The position numbers and the translations under genes were made by a program. Below the pieces are notes generated by a model. It was given only the letters and a program-made list of their open reading frames with translations. It made no database searches and was not told where the DNA came from. A stretch of DNA of 11,240 nucleotides from Planctomycetaceae bacterium (GTDB lineage: Bacteria > Planctomycetota > Planctomycetia > Planctomycetales > Planctomycetaceae): contig JAGQQT010000084.1 of assembly GCA_020426065.1 (NCBI GenBank), positions 1 to 11,240 of the forward strand, written 5' to 3'. Numbering within the stretch: the first letter of the stretch is position 1; every line of letters begins with the position of its first letter. Shown piece after piece: positions 1 to 7,103 of this stretch.

Positions 1-30
1 AGTTGGCTCCGGAAGTAGAAAGTTCTCAAC

Positions 31-456
31 ATGACTTGGGCGCTCTGTCTCAACTGTGGTGAAGTCAAATTTGGGGCAATCTGTCCGTGTCCCAGATGCC
101 ATGTCGATTCCACTGGCGATATTAATCTTGATATCGCGTTCAGCGATCATCGGATCGCTAAAGAAACACTCAGCGAACTTGGAGGTGTTGTTGCGGCAAT
201 CCACGAGGTGTCTGCTGATGACGAAATCTGCTTCTGGGCATTCATTCGATACGTTTCGGTAAATCATCCCTCGATACTCAGCGTGGACCTCAATCCGGAT
301 GCAGAAGTCAAATGCGATGAAGTCCTGAAACAGGCTCATTTACCGGATGTCACGCTGAGACCATCTCCGAGCGCAGAGTGGAAAGCCAAACGAAAGGGAA
401 GCGGCAACAAACGCTGGTGGCAATTCTGGAAGCCAGCCCCTGAAGCAGAAGAGTGA
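31..456 (+). CDS. Small zinc-ribbon-like hypothetical protein (141 aa)
   Basis: I cannot assign a function. The N-terminus has a cluster of five cysteines (C6, C9, C18, C20, C23; CxxC, then CxCxxC) that looks like a small zinc-binding ribbon. Residues 25-110 form an acidic, mixed alpha/beta-looking domain without a signal peptide or membrane segment. The C-terminus changes sharply: residues 118-134 are strongly basic and then tryptophan-rich (W129, W130, W133), followed by an acidic end. The frame is closed upstream by a stop at 16-18, so the ATG at 31 is the first usable start. No strong ribosome site sits close to it; a GGAAG lies 15 nt upstream. A cytoplasmic location is inferred. The gene is monocistronic as far as the window shows, with a hairpin about 60 nt after its stop. 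That it is a real gene is fairly secure from its length, ordered cysteine spacing and normal composition; its role is unknown. Confidence 0.75.
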   Translation: MTWALCLNCGEVKFGAICPCPRCHVDSTGDINLDIAFSDHRIAKETLSELGGVVAAIHEVSADDEICFWAFIRYVSVNHPSILSVDLNPDAEVKCDEVLKQAHLPDVTLRPSPSAEWKAKRKGSGNKRWWQFWKPAPEAEE

Positions 457-514
457 ATGGCGATATGGTTCGAGTCAGCAGGCTGGCAGCGGCTAGCATC
501 AGTTTTGTCTTGCA

Positions 515-538
515 GGCTTCGGCTGAGTGGCCGAGGTC
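515..538 (+). terminator. Possible terminator hairpin after the zinc-ribbon gene
   Basis: CTTCGGC (517-523) pairs with GCCGAGG (530-536) around a 6-nt loop, with one G-U pair. The stem can be extended by G516-T537 and G515-C538. It lies about 60 nt after the stop of the first gene and before the oppositely oriented gene that ends at 650, which fits a terminator between convergent genes. No T-run follows, so it may be only a structured spacer. Confidence 0.3.
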
Positions 539-568
539 GAATGAAATGAGCCCCTAAAGGTTAATCAT

Positions 569-595
569 CTGGGTGTTCGCGTTGCTCAACTCCAG
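569..595 (+). repeat. 27-bp intergenic element, copy 1
   Basis: This copy starts CTGGGTGTTCGCG and ends CAACTCCAG. It matches the element at 1513-1539 in 24 of 27 positions, in the same orientation. The ends are imperfect inverted repeats (CTGGG with CTCCAG using a G-U pair), so a short stem with a central loop containing GCGTTGCTC is possible. It lies in the convergent spacer between the first two genes. Two copies in about 1 kb, both intergenic, suggest a dispersed repeat family; the function is unknown. Confidence 0.6.
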
Positions 596-649
596 CCACA
601 CTTCCGCGCGAATCAACTATCAAGGGCGGAGTTACCTGCGGGAACCTGT

Positions 650-1261
650 TCAGGGGAGAAATACGGAGGCCAGTTCACGCAGCACAACCTCTCCGTATTC
701 CGGATCCTTGGTGGCGAATTCACCCATTCCTGAGGTCGGATTGATATTCAGGAACACTTCGCCTTCCCCGTCAGCCAGAAACAGTTTAAAGGCAATCCAG
801 TTTCCCGACTGAGATGATGTGAAATTCCCGGCAATCACATTATTGCCGGGTTGTCGACTGAGAGATGCCCCCAGGATTGCTGTGTCAAAGTCGAGCCGCT
901 CAAGTCGTTCCGAACTTACCGGAGGCGCGACTTCTGATTCAATCGCCTGGGCAACTTCCCTAAGGAATTGGCGACCGTCCGAACCTGGCTCACGAATGAT
1001 TGCTCCCGTTGAAAACGCGATCGGAAAATCTCCCTTGAGCGGTTTCAGCAGCAGCTCAAGCAGAAAGGTAAAGTCTTCCTCGCTGCTTCCAGCGGCAGTT
1101 GCACGCCACGTGATCAGTGTCCCCTCAGAAGTATCTTTTGATTCGACCTCAGCAATCCTGAATGATCCCGGCTGGTTTGAGGCAAGCGATTCCTGATGTA
1201 ACCTCGAATGGCCATTTCCGGCATGCTGGCCAGTCAGCAATGCAAACAGTCGGCGGAACAT
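650..1261 (-). CDS. Unrecognised 203-aa protein
   Basis: I do not recognise this family. The start is placed at 1261 rather than at the longest possible ATG (1441). AGGAG lies 7 nt upstream of the 1261 ATG, and the 60 residues added by the longer version are rich in His and Cys and look non-coding. The protein begins with a short basic/hydrophobic stretch (MFRRLFALL), too short for a clear signal peptide. Two globular-looking parts follow: roughly residues 35-90, including an acidic helical segment, and roughly 105-203. The C-terminal part ends in alternating strands with GNWIAFKLFLADGEGEVFLN and then an EYGEVVLREL helix, which resembles a small soluble single-domain protein and is the likely conserved core. 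No catalytic motif is visible. It points against both neighbours and is flanked by the two copies of the 27-bp element, which hints at an accessory insertion. Confidence 0.65.
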   Translation of the reverse strand: MFRRLFALLTGQHAGNGHSRLHQESLASNQPGSFRIAEVESKDTSEGTLITWRATAAGSSEEDFTFLLELLLKPLKGDFPIAFSTGAIIREPGSDGRQFLREVAQAIESEVAPPVSSERLERLDFDTAILGASLSRQPGNNVIAGNFTSSQSGNWIAFKLFLADGEGEVFLNINPTSGMGEFATKDPEYGEVVLRELASVFLP

Positions 1262-1512
1262 CTCGGGGCTCCTGTTCAGGAAACAGTAAAAATGCAGATG
1301 AGAGACACGATACTTTTCACACCCAGGTGCCTCATGATGGATAAAACATAATGAAACCTCGCCATGAATGCCTGCCAGATACGAAAGCAAATGTGGATGG
1401 CGATTGGCTTTACACAACTTTCTTCCACCACGTTCCCCCAATCTTTATCAAATTATACTAACAACAGTTTCCAGTATTTGATTCGTCTCATAGAGTAGTT
1501 GACACGGATTTT
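1262..1512. other. Intergenic stretch without a convincing gene
   Basis: This spacer separates the divergent starts at 1261 (-) and 1560 (+), so promoters for both genes should lie here or in the repeat that follows. The frame of the minus-strand gene stays open to 1441, but its predicted peptide does not look protein-like. A TTGACA hexamer occurs at 1499-1504, immediately before repeat copy 2. No convincing -10 hexamer follows at normal spacing, so I do not call a promoter. Confidence 0.5.
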
Positions 1513-1539
1513 CTGGGGGTTCGCGTTGCTCGACCCCAG
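1513..1539 (+). repeat. 27-bp intergenic element, copy 2
   Basis: This copy starts CTGGGGGTTCGCG and ends CGACCCCAG, and differs from the copy at 569-595 at only three positions. Here the ends are perfect 6-bp inverted repeats (CTGGGG with CCCCAG) around a 15-nt loop, so this is the better-folding copy. It lies 20 bp upstream of the DUF6940 start and therefore within the probable 5' untranslated region or promoter of that gene. Confidence 0.6.
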
Positions 1540-1559
1540 ACAACCGATCGGAGAGACTA

Positions 1560-2150
1560 ATGTTCGACTGCTCAATCCAGACTTGTGAAGAGAATCGGGT
1601 GCTGCGGTATGGTATCTCGTGTGAGGGGGTGGAGCTGGCGTACTCAACTGTGGTGAACCTCTGGCAAACCGATCCTCTGTTCCGGGACTATTTCACGTCT
1701 CTGCTGGCTGAGTCAGCGTTTGCTGGTTTTCGCTGGGAAACACCTCCACTGACAGGAGAGTTGGCGAATCGGCCTTTCGAATTCGTACTTGTCAATTCTC
1801 CCGGCCTGGCCAGTCGGAGCACTGATCGCCAGCCATTTCTGGAGCACTTTACGGAATCGGAAACGGAGGAGGGCGTGGTCAGTTTTGCGAACCTTCGCAA
1901 TGATGCCACCATGATCGTCCCTTCCCCCCGAGGCGCGGATGATCACTACGGACACCTGGCGGCATTCGTGCGGGGAGCGCCCCGTTCACAGGTCCATGCG
2001 CTCTGGCGAGTTCTGGGCAAAACAATTGCGGCAAACCTGTCCCGCAAACCAGTCTGGATCAGCACTGCCGGCGGTGGCGTAGCCTGGCTGCACGTGCGCC
2101 TCGACACCCGCCCGAAATATTATTCCCATGCCCCCTACAAGATCGCATGA
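1560..2150 (+). CDS. DUF6940 family protein
   Basis: This 196-aa soluble protein matches my memory of the DUF6940 family, which has no known function. Blocks that support the assignment are RWETPP (58-63), FEFVLVNSP (73-81), the NLRNDA region (111-116) leading to a short strand and proline, HLAAFVRGAP (132-141) followed by a QVHALW helix, and the strongly conserved-looking C-terminus WLHVRLDTRPKYYSHAPY (176-193). Charged and aromatic residues in that last block (H178, R180, D182, R184, Y187, Y188, H190) are candidate active-site or ligand residues; this is inference. There is no signal peptide or membrane span. The ATG at 1560 is preceded by GGAGAG at 1550-1555, a good ribosome site. Length is close to what I expect for the family. 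The neighbouring genes give no hint of a pathway. Confidence 0.8.
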   Translation: MFDCSIQTCEENRVLRYGISCEGVELAYSTVVNLWQTDPLFRDYFTSLLAESAFAGFRWETPPLTGELANRPFEFVLVNSPGLASRSTDRQPFLEHFTESETEEGVVSFANLRNDATMIVPSPRGADDHYGHLAAFVRGAPRSQVHALWRVLGKTIAANLSRKPVWISTAGGGVAWLHVRLDTRPKYYSHAPYKIA

Positions 2151-2236
2151 ACACATCCGGAAGCCCTTTTACAGCGAACTTTCGGATCCTCTCCCAGCTC
2201 CCCGCTCGAATCCTTCCCAAAGGTGTCCTCTGCTGG

Positions 2237-2265
2237 TTGACACACTCCCTCCGGCAGCGAAGAAT
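2237..2265 (+). promoter_or_regulatory. Candidate sigma-70-type promoter for the heme-protein operon
   Basis: A perfect -35 hexamer TTGACA (2237-2242) is separated by 17 bp from AAGAAT (2260-2265), which matches the -10 consensus at four of six positions. Transcription would begin near 2272, about 20-35 nt before the candidate start codons. The position and spacing are right, but the -10 is weak, so this remains a prediction. Confidence 0.35.
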
Positions 2266-2294
2266 AGCTGTCTGGCTGCCCGGATATTCTTGAG

Positions 2295-5285
2295 ATGAGA
2301 GGTGCGATGGCGTTTCCCAGCACGCGATTTCAGCCGACAATGATCGGTCTGTTTGTGGTGTTCTGCCTCTGTCTTTCGCTGGCGAGTGATCTCGCCCGGG
2401 GAGAGGCTGAGGTCGAGCGAGTTGACTATGCCAGTCAGATTCGTCCCATTCTGTCGAATGCCTGTTTTCGCTGCCACGGCCCCGATGAAGCCTCGCGTGA
2501 AGCCGATTTCCGCCTGGATATTCCGCTCGTCACAACAACCGGAGAGCCTCAACCCGCTGAGCAGATTGCTTCGCATTTCACTGAGGTCCTGACCCGCGTC
2601 CGTTCCGGAGATCCGGATCTGCAGATGCCTCCCCGTGAGGCGGGGCCAGCTTTGACGGCAGAGCAGATCGCGCTGCTTGAACGCTGGATTCAGGAAGGGG
2701 CCGAGTACAATCAGCACTGGTCTTTTCGGCCAGTGGTTCGTCCGAGCGTGCCGACTCTGGCTGCTGGTCAGGAATGGGTTCGCAATCCGGTCGATGCATT
2801 CGTGCTGCGAAAACTTCAGAGTCAGCATCTCACTCCCGCTGCCACCGCCAGCCGGGAAACTTTGATCCGCCGTGTCTACCTGGATGTCGTGGGACTTCTG
2901 CCATCGCTGGAAGAACTTGAACTGTATCTGCAGGACGAGTCTCCCGATGCTTATGAACAGATGGTGGAACGGGCACTGGCCAGTCCGCATTACGGAGAAC
3001 GCTGGGGCCGTCACTGGCTCGATCAGGCCCGCTATGCGGATACCAACGGGTACACTGTTGATTCGGAACGCTCCATCTGGCCTTATCGGGACTGGGTGAT
3101 CGATGCGTTCAATGATGACAAACCGTTCGATGAATTCACCATTGAACAGCTGGCAGGGGATCTTTTGCCCCAGCCAACTCGAGACCAGCTGATTGCCACC
3201 GGATTTCACCGCAACACGCTGGTCAACCAGGAGGGGGGCACCGATGCCGAGCAGTTTCGGAATGAAGCGGTTGTCGATCGGGTCAACACCACCGGAGCGG
3301 TCTGGCTGGGATTGACGGTTGGCTGTGCACAATGCCATACGCACAAGTTTGATCCAATCTCGATCCAGGAGTATTACCAGCTGTTTGCATTCTTCAACAG
3401 CAACGAAGATGTGAACCGAATCACTCCCACGCTCAGTCTTCCAACAGCTGAGCAGGAGGCTTCACTGGCGAAGCTGGATCAACAACTGCAGCAGTCACGG
3501 GCAGAACTCAAATCGCTGGAGAATCGGGTCAACGAGACGAAATCCGCCAACCCGGATGCCGCCAAACAGGAGCTTACAGGCTCGGAATCGCACTGGAGTT
3601 TTCCGGAACCCAAAGAGCTGCTATCTGAGGCGGGAGCAAAGTTCACCACGCTGGAAGATGGCTCGTTCCTGATGTCCGGTCCCAACGGCTCGACAGATAC
3701 CTACACACTCAGACTGCAGACTGATCTGAAACAGTTGACCGCCGTTCGGCTCGAAACACTCACCGATGCCTCGCTCCCCAAGCAGGGACCGGGAAGAGCG
3801 GGGAATGGCAATTTTGTGCTGAACCGGATTCAACTCCAGAGTGGCCCGCAATCCGCTGAATGGACCGAGGCCGTTGCCGATCACTCGCAGCCGAAGTATC
3901 CGGTCACAGATGCCATTGATGGTCAGCTCAAAACCGGCTGGGCCATCAATGTGACCAAGGGAAACATGAATGTAAATCGGACTGCCATTTTTCTGTGTCA
4001 GCCGCTCATGAGGGATGAGTCGGGAGAGGTTGTCCTGAAGCTGGAATTCGGAGCAGAGCCTGCCGGATACAATATCGGCCGATTCCGCATTGCCTTCTCT
4101 GCAGAGGATCCACAGCAGTTGCTGCACGAGCGTGATGAACTGACCCGCGTGCAGCAGCAGGTTGAGAAACTCGAAGCGGAACGCAAGAAACTGGCCGCTG
4201 CGATCCCCACTACAATGATCATGCGGGATCTGCCCAAACCGCGCGAGACACATGTCCTGATTCGTGGAGATTTTTTACGCCCGGGGGATCCGGTCTCACC
4301 GGGCACGCCAGCGGTGCTGCCTCCACTGGAAGCAGCACCCGCCGATCCGCAGCGGACTCGGCTTGATCTGGCACGGTGGCTCGTGAGCCGGGAGCATCCG
4401 CTGACCGCTCGTGTTTTTGTGAATCGGGTCTGGCTGCATTATTTTCCCCGGGGACTGGTGGAAACGGAAAATGATTTTGGCATGCAGGGGAGCCTGCCAA
4501 CCCATCCTCAACTCCTCGACTGGCTGGCAGCGGAATTCATGGAGCAGGGCTGGTCGATGAAGCACCTCCACCGCCTGATTCTCAATTCGGCCACTTATCG
4601 TCAGTCTTCAGCAATCCGTCCCGAACTAGCAGAGATTGATCCGGATAACAAACTCCTGGCCCGGCAGAGTCGGCTGAGAATTGATGCCGAGATTGTTCGC
4701 GACCTCGGCCTGTCCGTCAGCGGATTGCTGCATCCCGAAATTGGTGGTCCAGGTGTGTATCCTCCACAACCAGATGGCGTGTACGCTTTCACCCAGCGAA
4801 ATGCCAGCTGGCCAACCAGCACTGGCCCCAACCGCTATCGCCGGGGAATGTACACGTTCTTCATGCGAAGTGCTCCGCATCCTCTGCTCACCACTTTTGA
4901 TACACCCGGACTGAGTACCACCTGCACCAGTCGTTCGCGATCCAATACTCCCCTGCAGGCTCTGACTCTTGCCAATGATGAGGCGTTTCAGGAAGTGTAT
5001 CGGGCGTTCGGGAAGCGACTGCACGAATACCAGGGGACCGACGGGGAAAGAATCGAATGGGCCTGCCGAATCTGTTTTTCACGTCTTCCTTCAGCAGTAG
5101 AGCAGACCACCATTCACGATTTTCAGGCTCGGATGCATTCGGTCTATCGTGACAATCCTGAATCTGCCAGGAAACTTGTGAGCGAAAAACCAGACACCCC
5201 GCAGGATGATTTGACGGAACTGGCCGCCTGGACCATGACCGCTCGACTCTTGTTGAATCTGGATGAATTCATTACCCGAGAATGA
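2295..5285 (+). CDS. Secreted planctomycete cytochrome-type DUF1549/DUF1553 protein
   Basis: This 996-aa exported protein has the three-part planctomycete architecture. An N-terminal signal peptide (hydrophobic core about residues 16-31) is followed by a cytochrome-c-like domain (PSCyt1) with heme motif CFRCH (57-61) and a candidate axial-ligand motif MPP (111-113). DUF1549 follows, about 163-370, with the blocks NPVDAFVLRKL, YGERWGRHWLDQARYADTNG and a second heme-type motif CAQCH (344-348). The middle (about 385-635) has two coiled-coil-like segments around a beta-rich insert. DUF1553 occupies about 685-985, including RVFVNRVW and SRSNTPLQALTLANDEAF. The family has no proven reaction; an oxidative or electron-transfer role outside the cytoplasm, often suggested for polysaccharide breakdown, is inference. 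The ATG at 2307 is an alternative start with AGAGG just upstream; both keep the signal peptide. It is cotranscribed with the DUF1501 gene 43 bp downstream. In the second motif the residue after CAQCH is Thr, where I expect Asp in most relatives. Confidence 0.9.
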   Translation: MRGAMAFPSTRFQPTMIGLFVVFCLCLSLASDLARGEAEVERVDYASQIRPILSNACFRCHGPDEASREADFRLDIPLVTTTGEPQPAEQIASHFTEVLTRVRSGDPDLQMPPREAGPALTAEQIALLERWIQEGAEYNQHWSFRPVVRPSVPTLAAGQEWVRNPVDAFVLRKLQSQHLTPAATASRETLIRRVYLDVVGLLPSLEELELYLQDESPDAYEQMVERALASPHYGERWGRHWLDQARYADTNGYTVDSERSIWPYRDWVIDAFNDDKPFDEFTIEQLAGDLLPQPTRDQLIATGFHRNTLVNQEGGTDAEQFRNEAVVDRVNTTGAVWLGLTVGCAQCHTHKFDPISIQEYYQLFAFFNSNEDVNRITPTLSLPTAEQEASLAKLDQQLQQSRAELKSLENRVNETKSANPDAAKQELTGSESHWSFPEPKELLSEAGAKFTTLEDGSFLMSGPNGSTDTYTLRLQTDLKQLTAVRLETLTDASLPKQGPGRAGNGNFVLNRIQLQSGPQSAEWTEAVADHSQPKYPVTDAIDGQLKTGWAINVTKGNMNVNRTAIFLCQPLMRDESGEVVLKLEFGAEPAGYNIGRFRIAFSAEDPQQLLHERDELTRVQQQVEKLEAERKKLAAAIPTTMIMRDLPKPRETHVLIRGDFLRPGDPVSPGTPAVLPPLEAAPADPQRTRLDLARWLVSREHPLTARVFVNRVWLHYFPRGLVETENDFGMQGSLPTHPQLLDWLAAEFMEQGWSMKHLHRLILNSATYRQSSAIRPELAEIDPDNKLLARQSRLRIDAEIVRDLGLSVSGLLHPEIGGPGVYPPQPDGVYAFTQRNASWPTSTGPNRYRRGMYTFFMRSAPHPLLTTFDTPGLSTTCTSRSRSNTPLQALTLANDEAFQEVYRAFGKRLHEYQGTDGERIEWACRICFSRLPSAVEQTTIHDFQARMHSVYRDNPESARKLVSEKPDTPQDDLTELAAWTMTARLLLNLDEFITRE

Positions 5286-5328
5286 TGGTAGTTCCTCGCC
5301 CATCAGAAATTTTCGAGACTGACTGATC

Positions 5329-6756
5329 ATGCCAAATTTTTCCGAAACCTGTTCTGCTCCACTGGAAGCCCGCCGGCAATTTCTGCAGGGAGCGGGAGTC
5401 AGTCTGGGAGGGATGGCCCTGCAGCAACTGCTGGCGCGGGAAAGCCTGGCTGCCACTCCTCAGCAGACCTTCCAGCCACAGTTCAAGCCGCGCGCCAAGG
5501 CGGTGATTTTTCTGTTCATGGCTGGCGGTCCCTCGCAGCTCGACATGTTTACGGACAAACCGATGCTGAGAAAGCATCATGGTCAGGCTCCCCCGGCAGA
5601 GGCTCTGGAGGGAAAACGTTTTGCGTTTCTGAAGGGGAACGAAACCCTGCTTGCTTCGCAACGCAAATTTGGCCGATACGGCGAGTGTGGTCAGGAGTTG
5701 AGCGATCTGCTGCCGTATCATCAGCAGATTGTGGATGAGGCCTGCTGGCTGCACGGCATGCAGACGGATGTGTTCAATCATGGACCTGCCAAACTGTTCG
5801 TGAACACTGGCTCCCCGCAACCCGGAAGACCCAGCATGGGTTCCTGGCTCACTTACGGACTCGGCTCGGAAGCGGACGATCTGCCCGGCTTTGTAGTGCT
5901 GCAGGCGGGACCGCGCGGTCCACGTGGTGGTTCGGCATTATGGTCGAGCGGGTTTCTTCCCACCACTCATCAGGGAGTTCCGTTTCGGAATGGGCCTGAA
6001 CCGATCCTGAATCTCAACAGTCCACCCGGGCTGACCCAGCCTGCCGAGGCAGAATTCATTGGAGCCCTCAAAGACCTGAATCAGCAGCGGCTCAGTGCAA
6101 CGGGAGATGCGGAAATCTCCACACGAATTGCCGCTTACGAAATGGCCTTTCGCATGCAGGCCAGTGCCCCGGAACTGATGGACTTCTCACAGGAAACCGA
6201 ATCCACGCTCGCCATGTATGGAGCCACACCCGGAAAACCCTCCTTTGCCAACTCCTGCCTGCTGGCACGCCGGCTGGTGGAGCGTGGAGTCCGCTTTGTG
6301 CAGGTGTACCATACCAACTGGGATCATCACGGCGGGCCGACGGAAAACCTGGAAACTCATCTCCCCCAGGTCTGCCGGGAAGTGGACCAGCCTTCGGTGG
6401 CTCTCGTGCAGGATCTGAAACAGCGTGGCCTGCTGGATGAAACGATTGTTGTCTGGGGGGGCGAGTTTGGACGAACTCCGATGGGAGAAGTCCGCGCCAC
6501 CAGCGGTCGGGATCACCACATCGATGCCTACACCATGTGGCTGGCCGGGGGCGGATTCCGTCCCGGACACATCCACGGCCGCTCCGACGAACTGGGCCTG
6601 GCTGTCGAGGAGCAACCACTGCACGTGCATGACCTCCAGGCCACCATCCTCCACCAGCTGGGGATCAATCACGAAAAACTGACCTACCGCTTCCAGGGCC
6701 GAGACTTCCGCCTCACCGACGTCCACGGACACATCGCCCACGACATCATCACCTGA
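5329..6756 (+). CDS. DUF1501 family protein with Tat signal
   Basis: This 475-aa protein belongs to DUF1501, whose members have an alkaline-phosphatase/sulfatase-like fold and accompany DUF1549/DUF1553 proteins in planctomycetes. The N-terminus carries a twin-arginine export motif (R15-R16-Q-F-L) before a glycine/alanine-rich hydrophobic stretch, so folded export is likely. Candidate metal-site motifs are GGPSQLD (66-72), WDHHGG (331-336), GGEFGRTP (377-384), GRDHH (393-397) and H434-D435. These fit the family's conserved His/Asp pattern, but no substrate is established and hydrolase activity is inferred only. The length is normal and complete. The ribosome site is weak (GAGA region before 5329), and the gene starts 43 bp after its upstream partner with no terminator between, so both are probably read from one transcript and may be translationally linked. 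The partners probably act on the same extracytoplasmic substrate. Confidence 0.9.
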   Translation: MPNFSETCSAPLEARRQFLQGAGVSLGGMALQQLLARESLAATPQQTFQPQFKPRAKAVIFLFMAGGPSQLDMFTDKPMLRKHHGQAPPAEALEGKRFAFLKGNETLLASQRKFGRYGECGQELSDLLPYHQQIVDEACWLHGMQTDVFNHGPAKLFVNTGSPQPGRPSMGSWLTYGLGSEADDLPGFVVLQAGPRGPRGGSALWSSGFLPTTHQGVPFRNGPEPILNLNSPPGLTQPAEAEFIGALKDLNQQRLSATGDAEISTRIAAYEMAFRMQASAPELMDFSQETESTLAMYGATPGKPSFANSCLLARRLVERGVRFVQVYHTNWDHHGGPTENLETHLPQVCREVDQPSVALVQDLKQRGLLDETIVVWGGEFGRTPMGEVRATSGRDHHIDAYTMWLAGGGFRPGHIHGRSDELGLAVEEQPLHVHDLQATILHQLGINHEKLTYRFQGRDFRLTDVHGHIAHDIIT

Positions 6757-6768
6757 TTCACGGATAAT

Positions 6769-6786
6769 GCTGGGGCGCGTTCCAGC
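6769..6786. terminator. Hairpin in the DUF1501/ferredoxin convergent junction
   Basis: GCTGGGG (6769-6775) pairs with TTCCAGC (6780-6786) around the tetraloop CGCG, using two G-U pairs next to the loop. It fills much of the 37-bp gap between two converging stop codons, so a bidirectional terminator is reasonable. No T-run follows on either strand, and the stem is weaker (5 bp) when read from the minus strand. Confidence 0.35.
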
Positions 6787-6793
6787 CATGTGA

Positions 6794-7069
6794 CTAACCG
6801 CACAAAGGTGTTTTCCTTTCTGTAATGGAGGGGTGAACGGCTGCCAGTTCTCGATTGATCTGGATGTATTCCCGCTGATTGTCAGGCACATCGTCTTCGT
6901 AAAAGATGGCTTCTACCGGACACTCGGGAACACAAGCGCCGCAATCAATACAGACATCTGGATCGATATAGAGCATGGTTGACCCTTCATGGAAGCATTC
7001 CACCGGGCAAACCACGACACAATCGGTATACTTACATCCATCGCAAGCTTTGGTAACCACCATTGCCAT
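6794..7069 (-). CDS. fdxA: Seven-iron (3Fe-4S/4Fe-4S) ferredoxin
   Basis: A small cytoplasmic electron carrier (91 aa) of the FdxA / Azotobacter ferredoxin I type. All nine cysteines match that pattern: C9, C12, C17, C21, C25, C40, C43, C46 and C50. By analogy with Azotobacter ferredoxin I, C9, C17 and C50 would hold the [3Fe-4S] cluster and C21, C40, C43 and C46 the [4Fe-4S] cluster, leaving C12 and C25 as non-ligands. Diagnostic segments are CKYTDCVVVCPVECFHEG, CIDCGACVPECPVEAI, and the acidic DDVP that follows. The C-terminal tail after residue 60 is typical in length. AGAGGTGG about 6 nt upstream of the ATG at 7069 gives a strong ribosome site and favours this start over the in-frame ATG at 7063. 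Redox partners cannot be read from the neighbours. It diverges from the sigma-kinase gene with only 34 bp between starts. Confidence 0.93.
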   Translation of the reverse strand: MAMVVTKACDGCKYTDCVVVCPVECFHEGSTMLYIDPDVCIDCGACVPECPVEAIFYEDDVPDNQREYIQINRELAAVHPSITERKTPLCG

Positions 7070-7103
7070 AACTATCCACCTCTCTGCATGATAAAAATAC
7101 TGC

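Noticed and set aside
1262..1441. N-terminal extension of the 203-aa minus-strand protein to the ATG at 1441
   Set aside because: The added residues are His/Cys-rich and non-protein-like, while the ATG at 1261 has AGGAG at ideal spacing.
1499..1504. TTGACA hexamer as the promoter of the DUF6940 gene
   Set aside because: No acceptable -10 sequence occurs 16-18 bp downstream, because that region is the GC-rich repeat element.
569..1539. The 27-bp element pair as ends of an insertion sequence or a mini CRISPR array
   Set aside because: There are only two copies, almost 1 kb apart in direct orientation, with no transposase, no regular spacers and no visible target-site duplication.
2169..3344. 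Long minus-strand open frame of 391 codons opposite the heme-protein gene
   Set aside because: It lies wholly antisense to clearly conserved DUF1549 coding sequence, and its translation has no recognisable domain; it is a shadow of codon bias.
6187..6891. Minus-strand frame of 234 codons overlapping the DUF1501 and ferredoxin genes
   Set aside because: It overlaps the conserved catalytic motifs of DUF1501 and the tail of the ferredoxin in another frame, and has no ribosome site or domain.
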